Below are positions 11,830-22,614 of a stretch of 64,000 nt of DNA, piece by piece (the stretch's first letter is position 1; each line of letters opens with the position of its first letter). This DNA is from Bactericera cockerelli. Taxonomy: Eukaryota; Arthropoda; Insecta; Hemiptera; Triozidae. Below the pieces are notes generated by a model. It saw nothing but the letters and a program-made list of their open reading frames with translations, made no database searches and was not told where the DNA came from. The stretch is taken from assembly GCA_024516035.1 (NCBI GenBank), contig JAMCCL010000058.1:1-64000 (forward strand). Direction: 5' to 3'. A program made the translations under genes and the position numbers.

Positions 11830-12995
11830 TTACTTGCGTTTTCCTAATCATTCCTTACTCTTCCTCTAAAGTTGCATCATTATTTTCACAACAAAATTTC
11901 CTCTTCCATATCGTTAACAAGAAAGTTCTACGAAATAAACCTTGATCAATTACTTATTCTTCACTGAAGGTGCAGAGGAAAAGTTTCGCGGAATGCAGAT
12001 GCAAAAGTGATGCAAGAGAAAGCTGCAATATAAGAACTGTGCCATATGCAGTTCCGGTTGCAATGAGAAAGAGGGAAGAAGGAAAGAGGGGACAGATAAA
12101 GAGATTTTGATTAGATTTTGAACATTTCCATTTATTTATATTTTTTAATTTATTATACCTACATTTACATAAATTATATCCCCTAAGCTAATGCTAACTT
12201 TTTGGGGGGAGAGGGAGAGATAATGGGATGGAAACAAAGAGATGAACAAGCTACTTACTAGAAAGGGTTCACACATGTCCTGTAAGTCAACCGAGAGATA
12301 AAGAGAATTACCAGAACTAGAGGACATATACAAATTAAGGACAGGAATTACGGAAAAGGAATTAAGAATAGCAAGCAACTATCAAGAAGGCAAGATAAAG
12401 TTGCCTTTAAAATTAGGACGGGGAAAAGGAATAAATAAACGAAAAGGAAGTGATAGTCTAAGAAGAACAGATTGGTGTAATCCGAGTAGTCCTAATGGTT
12501 ATCAAGGGACAGTTTAAGACACTATCCAAGAAATGGAGACTTGGAAAAGTTAGGGAAATCCCTACGGGTGCAGGGATTTCATCCCCTCTACGCACTGAAT
12601 TGACTGAATATTTCATGATAAAAAATATTGACTTTTATAGATATGTATTTGTATGCAGATATTTACACCATTAATAAAATTTCTGTATTTTACTACAGCA
12701 CAAACAGTAATAAACAGTACTCTACAAATAGTACAAATACAATGCATGAAGGTTTGAAGGTAGCCAATCAGAACATTGGTTTCTCATATGACACAAACTA
12801 CAAGGGGAAAAAATCTGGTGTAAACATCACACGACTTTCCTTATCCCCCAAAAAGGAGTCGAATTCCGCCACTGGTGACTCAACGGTAACAGATAACTAA
12901 AAACCAATGCCAAATTCGTAATCAGCACTTCAAAATCATTGAATTTGATATGTCACAACCCCCATGTAGGATGAATAATAAAAAAGTTAGTCCAA
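11830..12995. other. Unassigned AT-rich stretch
   Basis: No domain, splice-flanked exon or repeat family was recognised. The 90-codon open frame at 12,628-12,900 is Asn/Ser/Thr-rich and could be chance. Confidence 0.45.
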
Positions 12996-12999
12996 GCGG

Positions 13000-13276
13000 G
13001 TCCCCCCCAAATACCGTTAAATTGGGGCCGAGTTCCAAAAAGTTCAAGATATCAAAAAAATGATAAGAATAGACCCCTATTATTTTTTTAATCTAAGAAA
13101 ATGTTGTTATCTAAAAAATTGTATCTTTAACCAATTTAAAGAAGCGGCGCTTGCGGCTCTGTGGCCGCAGAATGCGGCCGATTTCAACCAAAAGTTTCGT
13201 GGTTCGTCTGGTGTATAACATTAATTTGTGTACCAAATTTCAAGTCTCTAGCTTTTACCGTTTTTGAGATATCCTG

Positions 13277-13344
<68 letters not shown>

Positions 13345-13485
13345 GACAGACGCACGGACCAATGGCTGAAAACAACTTTTTTGGTATCCTGAGGCCATGA
13401 TTCGTCCAGAAATGTGAAAAACTGGGTAGGTCAAATTTTCGACGAATACAATACTTTCCTTATTATAAGATAAGGAAAGTAAAAA
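13000..13485 (+). repeat. Repeat element with (CA)n block and terminal hairpin
   Basis: Unique-looking sequence from about 13,000 leads into (CA)n at 13,279-13,340, then (CAGA)3, and ends in a perfect 12-bp hairpin: TACTTTCCTTAT at 13,452-13,463 against ATAAGGAAAGTA at 13,470-13,481. A fixed 3' module of microsatellite plus hairpin suggests a mobile element end rather than a simple microsatellite. The 5' limit and class are unknown. Confidence 0.5.
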
Positions 13486-13497
13486 AATTATATGCAT

Positions 13498-13565
13498 TAG
13501 GTGAGATCTGAACTCTGCACTACCTGATGACCAAGCACTGCTTCAAACCACTCAACCATCAATGT
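13498..13565 (-). repeat. tRNA-like SINE head
   Basis: The minus strand reads GATGGTTGAGTGGTTTGAAGC (A-box-like) and GAGTTCAGATCTC (B-box-like) at tRNA-like spacing. It directly follows the hairpin element. No second copy was found in the window. Confidence 0.4.
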
Positions 13566-13569
13566 GTCA

Positions 13570-14116
13570 AAACTGGAAGGGAGGGAGGGGACAGGGGAAG
13601 AAGAGGGGGACGGGGGAAACACTCCCTGGGGATGTAATTTTCATACAACCCTGATGCAACTAATTCCGTATTAATACTAAAATAGGAATCTATAAGAGAT
13701 CAGTAAAATGTTTCCTCAGTCAATGCCATAAATTTAAAGGTCTATTAAAAAGTCGTTAAGATCGAATCATATAGTGAATTAGAACCGACAGAAAGACACT
13801 TTGACAATAATTCAAACGATCGGTCGGCGACAAACGACGGCGCCCACACTTGAGATCCTACACAAAATATTTATCTTTATTCGAAATTTGTTGGAAAATT
13901 AATGGGTGGTAATAAATAATGATGATAGATGCGAATGTAAAAGTGTTTTGGAACTTCTCACCGGTTCCTATGATGAGCATTGTTAAAATTACATCATAAT
14001 TATTGAAGTGACAATGGGAAACTCTTTCTCAGAGTCGTTGTAGATTTCTGCAGTTTATTTGTAAATAAATATTTATTAAATATCTCATGTATCTGATCTT
14101 TTGCTTCTAACGCTAT
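13570..14116. other. Unassigned AT-rich stretch
   Basis: No gene or named repeat is recognised. A GGGA-rich patch lies at 13,575-13,620. Confidence 0.45.
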
Positions 14117-14325
14117 TTAATAATAATAATAAAAAATAACACTCTTTAATGGAAGGTTACCATCAGGCGAGGTTAGTGCTCAAAGCATTTTCTACCACCC
14201 TTGGAGTCTTATTATAATGTGGTCACAAACTCAAATTAAAATCCATGCACTGGGTGGGATACGAACGGATCCCACGCTACCTGGATTACCAGACTAGCGC
14301 GTTGATTGCCCTTCAAAGTCACAAG
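14117..14325 (-). mobile_element. tRNA-derived SINE, family A
   Basis: The minus-strand copy has its head at 14,255-14,325 (CGCTAGTCTGGTAATCCAGG and GGATCCGTTCGTATCCCACC), a body that includes GGTGGTAGAAAATGCTTTGA, and an (ATT)n tail at 14,117-14,132. It shares head and body with 19,215-19,445. Confidence 0.8.
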
Positions 14326-14329
14326 AGAG

Positions 14330-14940
14330 TCAGGATACAAGCCCAACCTCTTAAGTGTGTTCAAATGCCATAATTTTCAATTAAAATACAACATTTCGCG
14401 CCAAAAGCATCACAAAGTCAACTCACCTCAAAGGTGAGGACCTGACGATAACTTTATCAAAGGTCTAGGGAGAAGAGCTTAATAATGGAAGTCTGTCTAT
14501 ACCGATGACTCTGTGAGTTTCTACTTCACGAGTTAGTGCGTAGACCAGGGGCGGGTCAACGGGAGCTTCCTAGCCATTCCTGGCCCTAACCTCAAAAAAA
14601 ATCTCACAAAAATGTCAGAAATTGTTTGCTTATACAGAGAATAATGTTCTGATATCCACAAAATTAGTGAAGAAGATGTTGCTTCGCCACAAATAACGAA
14701 TAAACATGGGTTATACCCGTCGATTCGTTAAAAAATAAAATAAAACAAAGAATTCTAACTTTCAACCATCTTATCGATGATTGAAGAAAAATTGTGCCCC
14801 AAATTTTGTGCTGTATCCGAGCCTGGAGTAGACGAAGGGATTAATATTCGAAAGTTCACTCCTTGCTGTCTTTGATGTGTAAATATCCGGGCATTAAGTT
14901 TTTCATTAGACCCGTGTCTAGGCTGGGGTGTCTATCAGCT
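14330..14940. other. Unassigned stretch
   Basis: No gene is recognised. A hAT-like end sequence (CAGGGGCGGGTCAAC near 14,546) has no partner end that I could find. Confidence 0.4.
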
Positions 14941-14941
14941 G

Positions 14942-15386
14942 TGTTCTTGAGACTGACTTGAGTGTATACTGTATAGCAGGGCTGACCAACCAGTCGATCG
15001 ACCGGTCGTTCGCGGAGTGATTTTGGGTCGATCACGTCCAGAGAGGTGATATGACGTTCTAAAAGTTTAAAATCTCCAAAGTACAAAATGATTGTGAACG
15101 AAGTTTTCTGGCATCTCACGCAAGTGAAAATCCGAGATCTCCTTCCTGAACTCATGAGAATCAAAAGGAGGTTTCGTGACTTCTTGAAAATTTGGTTGAA
15201 TTCTTCATTGACCCAATAACCTTCATTAACCCATTCGGGGGGACGACGACGACGACTTTATAGTAGATCTTCTACTGTAAAGGTTGGGCACCCCTGCTGT
15301 ATAGCTAGGTATATGTATGCTTGAGACTGGCTTGACAGCAGAATATCTATATGCTTGAGACTGGCTTGAGAGTATATCTATATTCA
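14942..15386 (+). repeat. Short tandem repeat interrupted by a hAT-type MITE
   Basis: The unit CTTGAGACTGRCTTGA appears at about 14,945, 15,321 and 15,353, with TATATCTAT-like spacers. The first copy is separated from the others by the MITE at 14,977-15,296, so the array predates that insertion. Confidence 0.65.
14977..15296 (+). mobile_element. hAT-type MITE, 320 bp, with 8-bp target duplication
   Basis: The terminal inverted repeats are CAGGGCTGACCAACC on the left and, read inward from the right, CAGGGGTGCCCAACC (13 of 15 match). The 8-bp direct repeat CTGTATAG flanks it exactly (14,969-14,976 and 15,297-15,304). An 8-bp duplication with a CAGGG terminus is the hAT signature. There is no transposase, so it would need one from elsewhere. 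Confidence 0.85.
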
Positions 15387-15389
15387 ATT

Positions 15390-15957
15390 TGCTCGAGAAT
15401 CTCGTTGAGGTTTTGTGGCGGAAGCTCCCCAAGTGCCGGGGGTAGGGTGGGGGTTGTTCTAAGATGTTTTCTTTGTGGAAGGGTGATGACTCTGTTTCTA
15501 TCAGGGCCTTGATAGTGGGAAACGTGCTCCGTCATTTGCCGCTTGAATTTTCAGGGAATCACATCTTTTTACAACCAAGAGTTTAGCTCGACCAAATATT
15601 TGATGGAAAAAATCACTGTTCCTACGTGTTTCAAAAAATTCAGTGTGTAAGTAAAAGTACACATTTAATTTTTCTAATATTTTGGATTTTGGATTTTTTA
15701 TAGTCGATTGGTCCGGTGGCTTTGGGGCTCAATTTTGACAGAAAGGCTAATGTGAGGTTCAAAGTCTAACCAATACATGGACTGCTGTACAGATTTCTTT
15801 CAAAATTCGACCATTTGTGTCTAAACATTAAAACAAGCATTGGTATTAGAGTACTTGAAAAACATAGATGGGCAGAATCGAAATAAGAAAAAAAGCCCTG
15901 GAAATCAGGAAGGGATGTCATGTGCGTGTGTTGAAAGTGTGGGTGAATTATTTGCCT
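15390..15957. other. Unassigned stretch
   Basis: No gene or named repeat supported. Confidence 0.4.
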
Positions 15958-16021
15958 TCAGTTAGCATGCGCGGATATAGCCCTCTTGTACTGGGGGGGC
16001 ACAATCGCAAAATATACCTAA

Positions 16022-16500
16022 CTAGCAAGCCGCTTCGCAAGCCTATCGCTGGCACACATACACAGTACACACACACACAGACACACACACACCCACACAC
16101 ATCCACCCACCCACACACACACACACAAATATTATTTTTCGTGTCACCCATCCATTTCTTGTCCTTACTGGAGCTCAAGAATGGCTCATCAGAATTTCGC
16201 GATCAATACTCGTATGTCAAATGAAGACTCCAACCCTTGCAAAAACATTCTCGCTTTGAGTTGATAGGTCGTCTGGACAAATTTCGAGAAAAATGTCATT
16301 CAGGTCAAAAAACGTAAAAACTTTTTGTTTACCCATCCATTTTATGTCCTTACTCAACGTAGCTCAAAAACGGCTCATCAGAATTTCGTGATTGATATCT
16401 CAAATGAAAATTTGAACTTTTGCTTAAAACTTTCTCTTTTTGTGTTGATACGCCGCCGCCGTGGCGCCGTCACGATAAATTTTGAGAAAAAAAAATCCCA
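16022..16500 (-). repeat. Helitron-family 3' end plus two ~180-bp internal repeats
   Basis: Read on the minus strand a small hairpin and GCTAG|TT mark a Helitron-like 3' end at 16,022. (CA)n follows at 16,053-16,128. Then two diverged copies of a unit with CCATCCATTTY-TGTCCTTAC and GCTCATCAGAATTTCG lie at about 16,145-16,330 and 16,330-16,500. The same pair lies inside the Helitron at 21,782-22,610, and part recurs at 18,003-18,040. A matching 5' TC end was not found. Confidence 0.55.
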
Positions 16501-16614
16501 CAAAAAACTACCGTTAAAAAAGGGCCAAGTTCCAGAACTCCTATCCTTTTTGGTTTCGCCAATGAATGCAGTGATATCTTGTTTTCGGCCAAGTCATCTT
16601 GGTACTAAACTAGG

Positions 16615-16858
16615 TATTTCTTTTATTAAAACCCGTTTTCTGAGTTCCTCATTTTGTATGTTGTTAATAAAATTGCAAACTATCCTCTAACTTGACCAGT
16701 TTCGCTCCTTGTGATGGTTATATTGTCATTTTGTACCTCTACATATAGTCGTAATATACCATACAACCGATGGCAATAAACTGGCCAAGTTAGAGGATAG
16801 TTTGCAGTTAAAAACATACAAAATGAGGAACTCAGAAAACGGGTTTTAATAAAAGAGT
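16615..16858. repeat. Imperfect inverted repeat, ~85-bp arms
   Basis: The left arm at about 16,617-16,702 (CTTTTATTAAAACCCGTTTT to AACTTGACCAGTTT) is the reverse complement of about 16,776-16,857, with a few mismatches, around a ~75-base spacer. It may be a small fold-back MITE; no target duplication was resolved. Confidence 0.7.
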
Positions 16859-17050
16859 ATCAGTCAGTATCAAAATCGCAAATTTCAAAATTACATATCT
16901 CTGAAAGTTTTTTGCATAGAGTCTTGAAATTTTCAATGTCTTTTTAATGATATTAGGACAATCTCTGTTCCAATTTTTATATCTCTATAATCAATTGAAC
17001 CGAAGATATGAGGGTGTGAAAAACCGGGTGAATCGGTTCGTGTAAAGATA

Positions 17051-17919
17051 CAGGGTGGGGCAAAAGTCTGGAAACCCCTGAATAACTTTCGAATGGCTTC
17101 TTCGGTAAAATTAAAATTTTGTACGGTAAACCGGGCTAACAAGACCTTCTTTTAGAGTGGGGTCGATTTTTGTTACTGGCCCGGATGTCGGGGCCAGGGG
17201 GGCCAACTTCATTTTTTTAAATACGAACCCCCACCTTGCGATACATTTTTGAAAAGGTCTTTAAATAACAAATACATCGGTGCAAATTTTATTTTTTTAA
17301 TATTAACTGTTTGCAAATGGCGTCCAACTTTCTGTATGCAGTAAAGTCTGGAAACCCCTGAATATCTTTTAAAAGGGCTTTCTCAGTAAATTTAAAATTG
17401 TGTACGGTAATCCTTGGTAATTAGACCTTATATTAGAATGGAACCAATTTTTTTTTACCGGCCCCCATGTCGGGGCCAGGGAGGCCAACTTCATTTTTTT
17501 TATATATACGAAACCCCACCTTGCGATACATTTTTGGAAAGGTCTAATTACCCCGACTTACCGTGCTCAATTTTAAATTTACTGAGAAAGCCCTTTCGAA
17601 AGATATTCAGGGGTTTCCAGACTTTACTGCATACACAAAGTTGGACGCCATTTGCAAACAGTATTAATATTGAAAAAATAAAATTTGCACCAATGTATTT
17701 TTTATTTTAAAACCTTTCAAAAAATGTATCGCAAGGTGGGGGTTCGTATTTAAAAAAATGAAGTTGGCCCCCCTGGCCCCGACATGGGGGCCGGTAACAA
17801 AAATCGACCCCACTATAAAAGAAGGTCTTAATAGCTCGGTTTACCTTACAAAAATTTATTTTTACCGAAGAAGCCATTCGAAAGTTATTCAGGGATTTCC
17901 AGACTTTTGCCCCATCCTG
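17051..17919. mobile_element. Mariner-like fold-back element, 869 bp, TA target site
   Basis: The whole element is one large inverted repeat: CAGGGTGGGGCAAAAGTCTGG at the left against CAGGATGGGGCAAAAGTCTGG read inward from the right, and the arms stay highly similar for over 300 bases. It is flanked by TA at 17,049-17,050 and 17,920-17,921, as for Tc1/mariner elements. Within the arms a module beginning GTCTGGAAACCCCTGAATA recurs near 17,064 and 17,346 (direct) and 17,627 (inverted). No transposase coding remains; frames over it are shadows. Confidence 0.8.
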
Positions 17920-18149
17920 TATACTGTCGTGCTTGCTGGAACTTGGCCTGGCGCACTGCCGTGCGCTCAGATTAATTTCGGTCGAAAAAAGTGATTTTTT
18001 TGTGTCACCCATCCATTTTTTGTCCTTACCCCGTGTAGCTGAACCTTGAGATTAGAGATATATTCCCTGATCCAAATGGACCTATAGGTAAAATTTCAGG
18101 ATTCTAGGACAATCTGTGTGGATTTGACAACTTTATTATTTAGTTATTT

Positions 18150-18715
18150 CTTATTGGTCTTAGAATTGGGAATTATTTTGGGTCCCGTGCCCCCCTAACT
18201 TATTGAGATCTTTTTTTTTAACAGGATTAGTCTTAGAATTGGGCATTATTTTGGGTCCCGTGCCCCGCTAACTTATTGAGATCTTTTTTTTTTAACGGGA
18301 TTAGTCTTTGAATTGGGAATTATTTTGGGTCCCGTGCCCCCTTACTTATTGAGATCTTCTTTTTGGGATTAGTCTTAGAATTGGGAATTATTTTGGGTCA
18401 CGTGCCCCCCTAGCTTATTGAGATATTTTTTTTTTTTTTACGGGATTAGTCTTAGAATTGGGAACTAACTTATTGAGATCTTTTTTTTTAACGGGATTAG
18501 TCTTAGAATTGGGAATTATTTTGGGTCCCGTGCCCCCTAACTTATTGAGATCTTCTTTTTAACGGGATTAGTTTTAGAATTGGGAATTATTTTGGGGCTT
18601 GTGCCCCCCTAACTTATTGAGATCTTTTTTTTTACGGGATTAGTCTTAGAATCGGGAATATTTTGGGGCCCGTGCCCCCCTAACTCATTTTTTTATACGG
18701 GGTTAGGTATAATGA
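18150..18715 (+). repeat. Minisatellite, ~75-85-bp unit, about 7 copies
   Basis: The unit reads GGGATTAGTCTTAGAATTGG, AATTATTTTGGGTCCCGTGCC, CCCTAACTTATTGAGATC and a T-run. Copies begin near 18,157, 18,226, 18,298, 18,367, 18,444, 18,494, 18,567 and 18,639, some shortened (the one near 18,444 lacks its middle). It abuts the right end of the 2.8-kb element, and its GTGCCCCC word resembles the subterminal G/C block there. Confidence 0.85.
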
Positions 18716-18799
18716 AATTTGAGAAACACCGCTTACCGAAAAAATCTGGGGGGGCACGTGCCCCCCGTGCCCCCCCCTATATCCGCGCATGTCAGTTAG

Positions 18800-19214
18800 A
18801 TGTGGCTTCAGAAGTGCAGACCGATTTTCCCCTCATTAGATAAACGCATTGTTTTAATAAAAGAGTTAAATAAGGCTTCTTCCGGGTGGTTCGGACAGGT
18901 AAAGGGTGACTGTATATGCCACGAAGTGCGCCTAACATACATATATCAGTACCTACGTCTGAAAATGTTATCTTATTAGTTACCCCTCGAGTATCTCAAG
19001 CACATATGTGTAGGTGTAGGAATTAATTAGTCTTAATTTGGGCGAAACCAATTTTTACATTGTTCTGTGTCGAATGTTGACGAATCAGGAGAGGTTTGTT
19101 ATTGAAAGGGGATTTCCGCAATTTTTTTTTTCAATTAAAAGGTCTACCTCTTTTGATTTTGGCTAAAGAGATCTATACATAAAAGATAAAAACCTCCAGT
19201 CAAATTTACCTCTA
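18800..19214. other. Unassigned stretch
   Basis: No gene or named repeat supported. Confidence 0.4.
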
Positions 19215-19445
19215 TTATAATATTAATAACACTCTTTAGTGGAACGTAGTAACCACCAGGCGAGGTTAATGCTCAGAGCATTTTCTACCACCTAACCCTC
19301 AGAGTCTTATTAGTAAGTACGTGGTAAAAAAAAACACAAATTAATGAGGAAAAATTCATGTACTGGGTGGGATTTGGACCAACGGATCCCTACGCTACCT
19401 GGATTATCAGACTCACGCGTTAACCACTTGACTACCAGTACACGG
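19215..19445 (-). mobile_element. tRNA-derived SINE, family A
   Basis: The minus-strand head lies at 19,365-19,445 (AGTGGTTAACGCG as A box; GATCCGTTGGTCCAAATCCC as B-box region). The body is shared with 14,117-14,325 (GGTGGTAGAAAATGCTCTGA) and the tail is short and AT-rich. An A-run interrupts the body at 19,326-19,334. Confidence 0.8.
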
Positions 19446-20015
19446 TAAGGGAATATAACCTTTATCCCATAAAATATATAAGACCTGTTTGACTGCTCGA
19501 GTAAAGGAACTTTTCAGTCTCATCTCGGCAGTATAAACAAGGTATATTCTATTCTATTCCATTCTACGAGTATTCTATTCAATTTTTATCAAGCTCGCCG
19601 GGAGGCGAGCGCTCGTCAAGTAGCGCCAGCCAGCCGGCCTATATTAACACGAAACAGAGTTTATATGTATTTTGTTTTATTGTTTTCGCAAACTTCCCGC
19701 TAACTTTTATCGATTTTTAATTCAAATTCGTAATGAGACGCAAAAATAGATTGTGTTTCACGAAAGCGCGAGGTTCCTACGAAAAGTTAAAGTCGTTTTC
19801 TGGCCACGCCGAAAATCTTGAATTTTATGAAAATATTCATACAGGTTTTTTTTTTTTTCAGACCAATTTTCTGTCAAGGGTACAGCAATGTGTGCTTGTC
19901 GTGGAAAGACGTGAGCTACGTTTTTGGATAGGGAATTTTTATTTCTGCATACCTTTTATAGTTTCAAGTATTTATTTTTTATAGGATAGGAGATATAGCC
20001 TTCTAAAATAAAATC
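19446..20015. other. Unassigned stretch
   Basis: No domain is recognised. A local GC-rich patch (19,595-19,645) contains CGAGCGCTCG. The open frame 19,733-19,984 (83 codons) has no recognisable motif. Confidence 0.4.
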
Positions 20016-20019
20016 GGAA

Positions 20020-20385
20020 AGTTGCACAGAGCCGCCCCTGGTTATCTTGGAGCTGTGATTCTGGTATTTTTCGAAAGGCCTTATCATAGGAAAAAATATA
20101 AAAATATAACCAAATTATTACAATGGACCAAATATGAGTTAAAGCCTTTGAAAGGAATACTTATTATGGAGCCCAGAGCCGTCTATTGTTATCCTAGAGA
20201 TGTATTCCTGGTGTTTTTAGAAAGGTCTAGTCAAAGGAAATGAGATCACTTAATTTCAGATGGTTGAAACAAGTAGAAAAGTCTTTAAAGCCCTCTAAAG
20301 GAATATCTATAATGAACCCTGGAGCCACGCCTAGTTATCGCAAGTTGATGACTGAAGGTTCTTTCTAAAGCTCTAATTACACAGA
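20020..20385 (+). repeat. Degenerate tandem repeat, ~150-bp unit, about 2.5 copies
   Basis: Units open with CAGAGCCG(C)C..TAGTTATC at about 20,027, 20,174 and 20,320 and contain TTTCGAAAGGCCTTATCATAGG-like segments. Copies are clearly diverged from each other. Confidence 0.65.
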
Positions 20386-20389
20386 ATTA

Positions 20390-20722
20390 TACTACGATGT
20401 AAATAAATTTTTAGAAAAATCAGCGACAGTGTGAGACATAAAAAGAAAAAAATGAGAGAGAAACAAAAAATCTTCGCCTCACATATAACTTAAATTATGG
20501 GTGGAAAATAATCGTCCTTGCTCCATCCAAGCTGCCAGCAGACCGTTTTATCAGAATGGGAATAATAACGTTCTATAACTTCATTCAAAGATTTCTAAAT
20601 CAAGAGATAAACTAGGTCTATAATTATGAGAAGTGTAAAAACTATTGGCCAGTAAGAGGAAAAATATTGATTAATGTAGATCAAAACAATAATAAATTAT
20701 AATAAAATATTATGTATTGAGC
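20390..20722. other. Unassigned stretch
   Basis: No gene or named repeat supported. Confidence 0.4.
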
Positions 20723-20724
20723 AG

Positions 20725-20835
20725 TTTCTGTGGTCGTCGACTTGTGTAGGTAAAACACAAAGTTTGCAAGGTGACCTGGGTTCGAATCCCGGCTAGGTAG
20801 AATTTTTTACTCTGTACTTTGGATGGCCGGTTTTC
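20725..20835 (+). mobile_element. tRNA-like SINE, unclassified
   Basis: TGTGGTCGTCGACTTGTGTA (A-box region) and GGGTTCGAATCCCGGCTAGG (B box, 20,769-20,788) are at SINE spacing, followed by GTAGAATTTTTTACTCTGTA. A trace of its post-B-box segment (ACCGGCTGGATAGAAAATTT) appears at 58,590-58,610. Confidence 0.6.
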
Positions 20836-21105
20836 TGTTATATCTCGAGAGAAAAAAAAAACAGTAGTTACGAGTTTGAGTCAAAAAACAATAGTTACTA
20901 GTATGACCGTTTAATTTCGAATGAAGTGAGTATGGTTTAACTCGATCAACATTGATATGTCACAATCTAACTGTCGGTCTACCTATATTATGTATGTAAC
21001 GTGATATAAGTTGCATATTTTGTCCAATCGAGCTGAAATTTTCAGGGTATGTTTCATGGAAACATGTTTGCCTATTAATTAATAATTATTAAAAGTATAT
21101 CTAGC

Positions 21106-21436
21106 TAGCCTCCGTGGCTTGATGGTTGTGACTACTGCCCGTAGTCTAGAGTTCCCGAGTTCAACTCTCGGTTGGGGCAGACTTTTCGACGAAAATTCTG
21201 TTTCATCCAAACACGTGAGGCTGGCATTTCCGGCCCTACCCAGGCTGGGTGAGGTTAATGTGGGTAACTGGTACGATTCTCAGCGAATGGAGGGTAAAAC
21301 CCCCGTCCTGACTATCTCAGTCAGGACGTTAAAACCAAATAGAATCAATTGGTCACAATAGATCTAATTAGGTCGCAGTGTTATTTGTAAGGGTTTCATT
21401 GGAAACCCTGCAACCAGGTCAGATAATAATAATAAA
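21106..21436 (+). mobile_element. tRNA-derived SINE, family C, near full length
   Basis: The head is GCCTCCGTGGCTTGATGGTTGTGAC then CCGAGTTCAACTCTCGG (B box near 21,155). The body carries GGCATTTCCGGCCCTACC, CAGGCTGGGTGAGGTTAATG and CAGTCAGGACGTTAAAACC. It ends near an (ATA)n tail. Other copies are at 28,695, 32,711 and, as a 3' fragment, 41,017. Confidence 0.8.
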
Positions 21437-21511
21437 AATGTACAATCTAGAACAATTTCTTAAATTTTCTGTCTATACTGATTATGCTGAAATGACACCA
21501 TGTTTAGCAAC

Positions 21512-21645
21512 TTACCGACCTCAGTAGCTTGATCGATAAGGCAGTGGACTTGTAACCTAGAGGTTTCAGGTCCCGGTTTCAGCGTAGATTTAGTAAAGCA
21601 AGTTTGAGTAGTTGTGACTAAACTTTAATGTTTAGGAACTTGAAG
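21512..21645 (+). mobile_element. tRNA-derived SINE, family D
   Basis: GACCTCAGTAGCTTGATCGATAAGG (A box) and GGTTTCAGGTCCCGGTTTCAG (degenerate B box) are followed by GCGTAGATTTAGTAAA and GAGTAGTTGTGAC. Other copies are at 39,700 (minus), 41,010 (plus) and 42,757 (minus). Confidence 0.78.
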
Positions 21646-21781
21646 TTAGGCAGATATATGGGTCATAATTTCTTAAAGCCATAGTAAGAAACAGTTTCAA
21701 ACAATCGGATGGTTTAGGGAAGTGTAGATTATGTAACTCAGTTTATAAACTTGGAAGTGAAACTTCTAATTTATTGAAACA

Positions 21782-22610
21782 CTAGCGGTTTACACCCGCC
21801 GCTTCGCCAGCCCATCACACACACACACACAACACACCAAAAAATTGTGTCACAATCCACTTTTTGTCCTTACACGGCATAGCTCAAGAAGGGCTCATCA
21901 GAATTTTGCGATCGATCTGTCAAAGGAAAGCTCAGACCCTTGCCTAAAACATTCTCACTTTGAGTTGATATGTCGTCCCTTCAAATTAAAAAAAAAAAAA
22001 ATGTCATTTAGGTCACAATATTTTACGTGTTACCCATCCATTTTTTTACCTTACCTGGCGTAGCTCAAGAACGGCTCATCAGAAATTCGCGATCGATATG
22101 TCAATTGAAAGCTCAAACCCTTGCCTAAAATTTTTTGGCTTTGAGTTGATAGGTCGTTGCGACAAATTTCGAGAAAAAATGTCATTTAGGTCTAAAAACG
22201 TTAAAAAAAATTGTGTCGCCCTTCCAAGTTTCAAAACTCGCCCTTTTTCACCGGGGCTGGCACCCTTGTTTTAATTTAATGAAAACCTTTCTTATTGCAC
22301 ATCTATAATATAGAGTCAAGCTATATATTAGTTTTCAGCCACCAGAAATTTACCGGTACGGAGAAACAGTGATGAAAAGGTGAAGAGATAAAAAAGCGCG
22401 TTTTTTCAGGCAAATGCGCTCTTTTTCCCTCGTGGCGGGTGCCCCAGTGGGAATATTTCAAAATCCTTTCTTAGTGTGCATTCAAGACCTAAAAGTGACC
22501 TACATGTATAATTTAAGCTTCCTAGGACTTATCAGTGCTGAGAAATCGAGATGAATGAGTGAGTGACTGTCACATGAGTGAGTGTTAACTTTCGCATTTA
22601 TATATATAGA
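21782..22610 (-). mobile_element. Non-autonomous Helitron, 829 bp
   Basis: On the minus strand it starts TCTATATATATAAATGCG after A (22,611) and ends with hairpin GGCGGGTGTAAACCGC and CTAG before T (21,781). Inside are (CA)n at 21,815-21,835, two copies of the ~180-bp unit also seen at 16,145-16,500, and two copies of a later unit ending in CTTCCTAGGACTTATCAG-like sequence. No helicase is encoded. It looks like the longer relative of 35,776-36,043. Confidence 0.7.
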
Positions 22611-22614
22611 TTTA

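Larger units (their letters stand above)
15966..18791 (+). mobile_element. 2.8-kb DNA transposon shell (8-bp TSD, P- or hAT-like)
   Basis: The ends CATGCGCGGATATAG (15,966-15,980) and its exact reverse complement (18,777-18,791) are flanked by TCAGTTAG on both sides (15,958-15,965 and 18,792-18,799). Just inside both ends is a G-run/GGGGGGGCAC block. Eight-base duplications fit the hAT or P superfamilies; a CATG terminus leans to P, but this is unresolved. No transposase frame exists. The interior is filled with other repeats: Helitron-family sequence, a fold-back element and a minisatellite. Confidence 0.75.

Noticed and set aside
12628..12900. 90-codon plus frame
   Set aside because: No motif or splice context; length is within chance for this composition.
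13161..13400. Open frames across the (CA)n block
   Set aside because: Repeat translation only (His-Thr or Cys-Val runs).
14546..14562. Second hAT end (CAGGGGCGGGTCAAC)
   Set aside because: No matching inverted end or 8-bp duplication found nearby.
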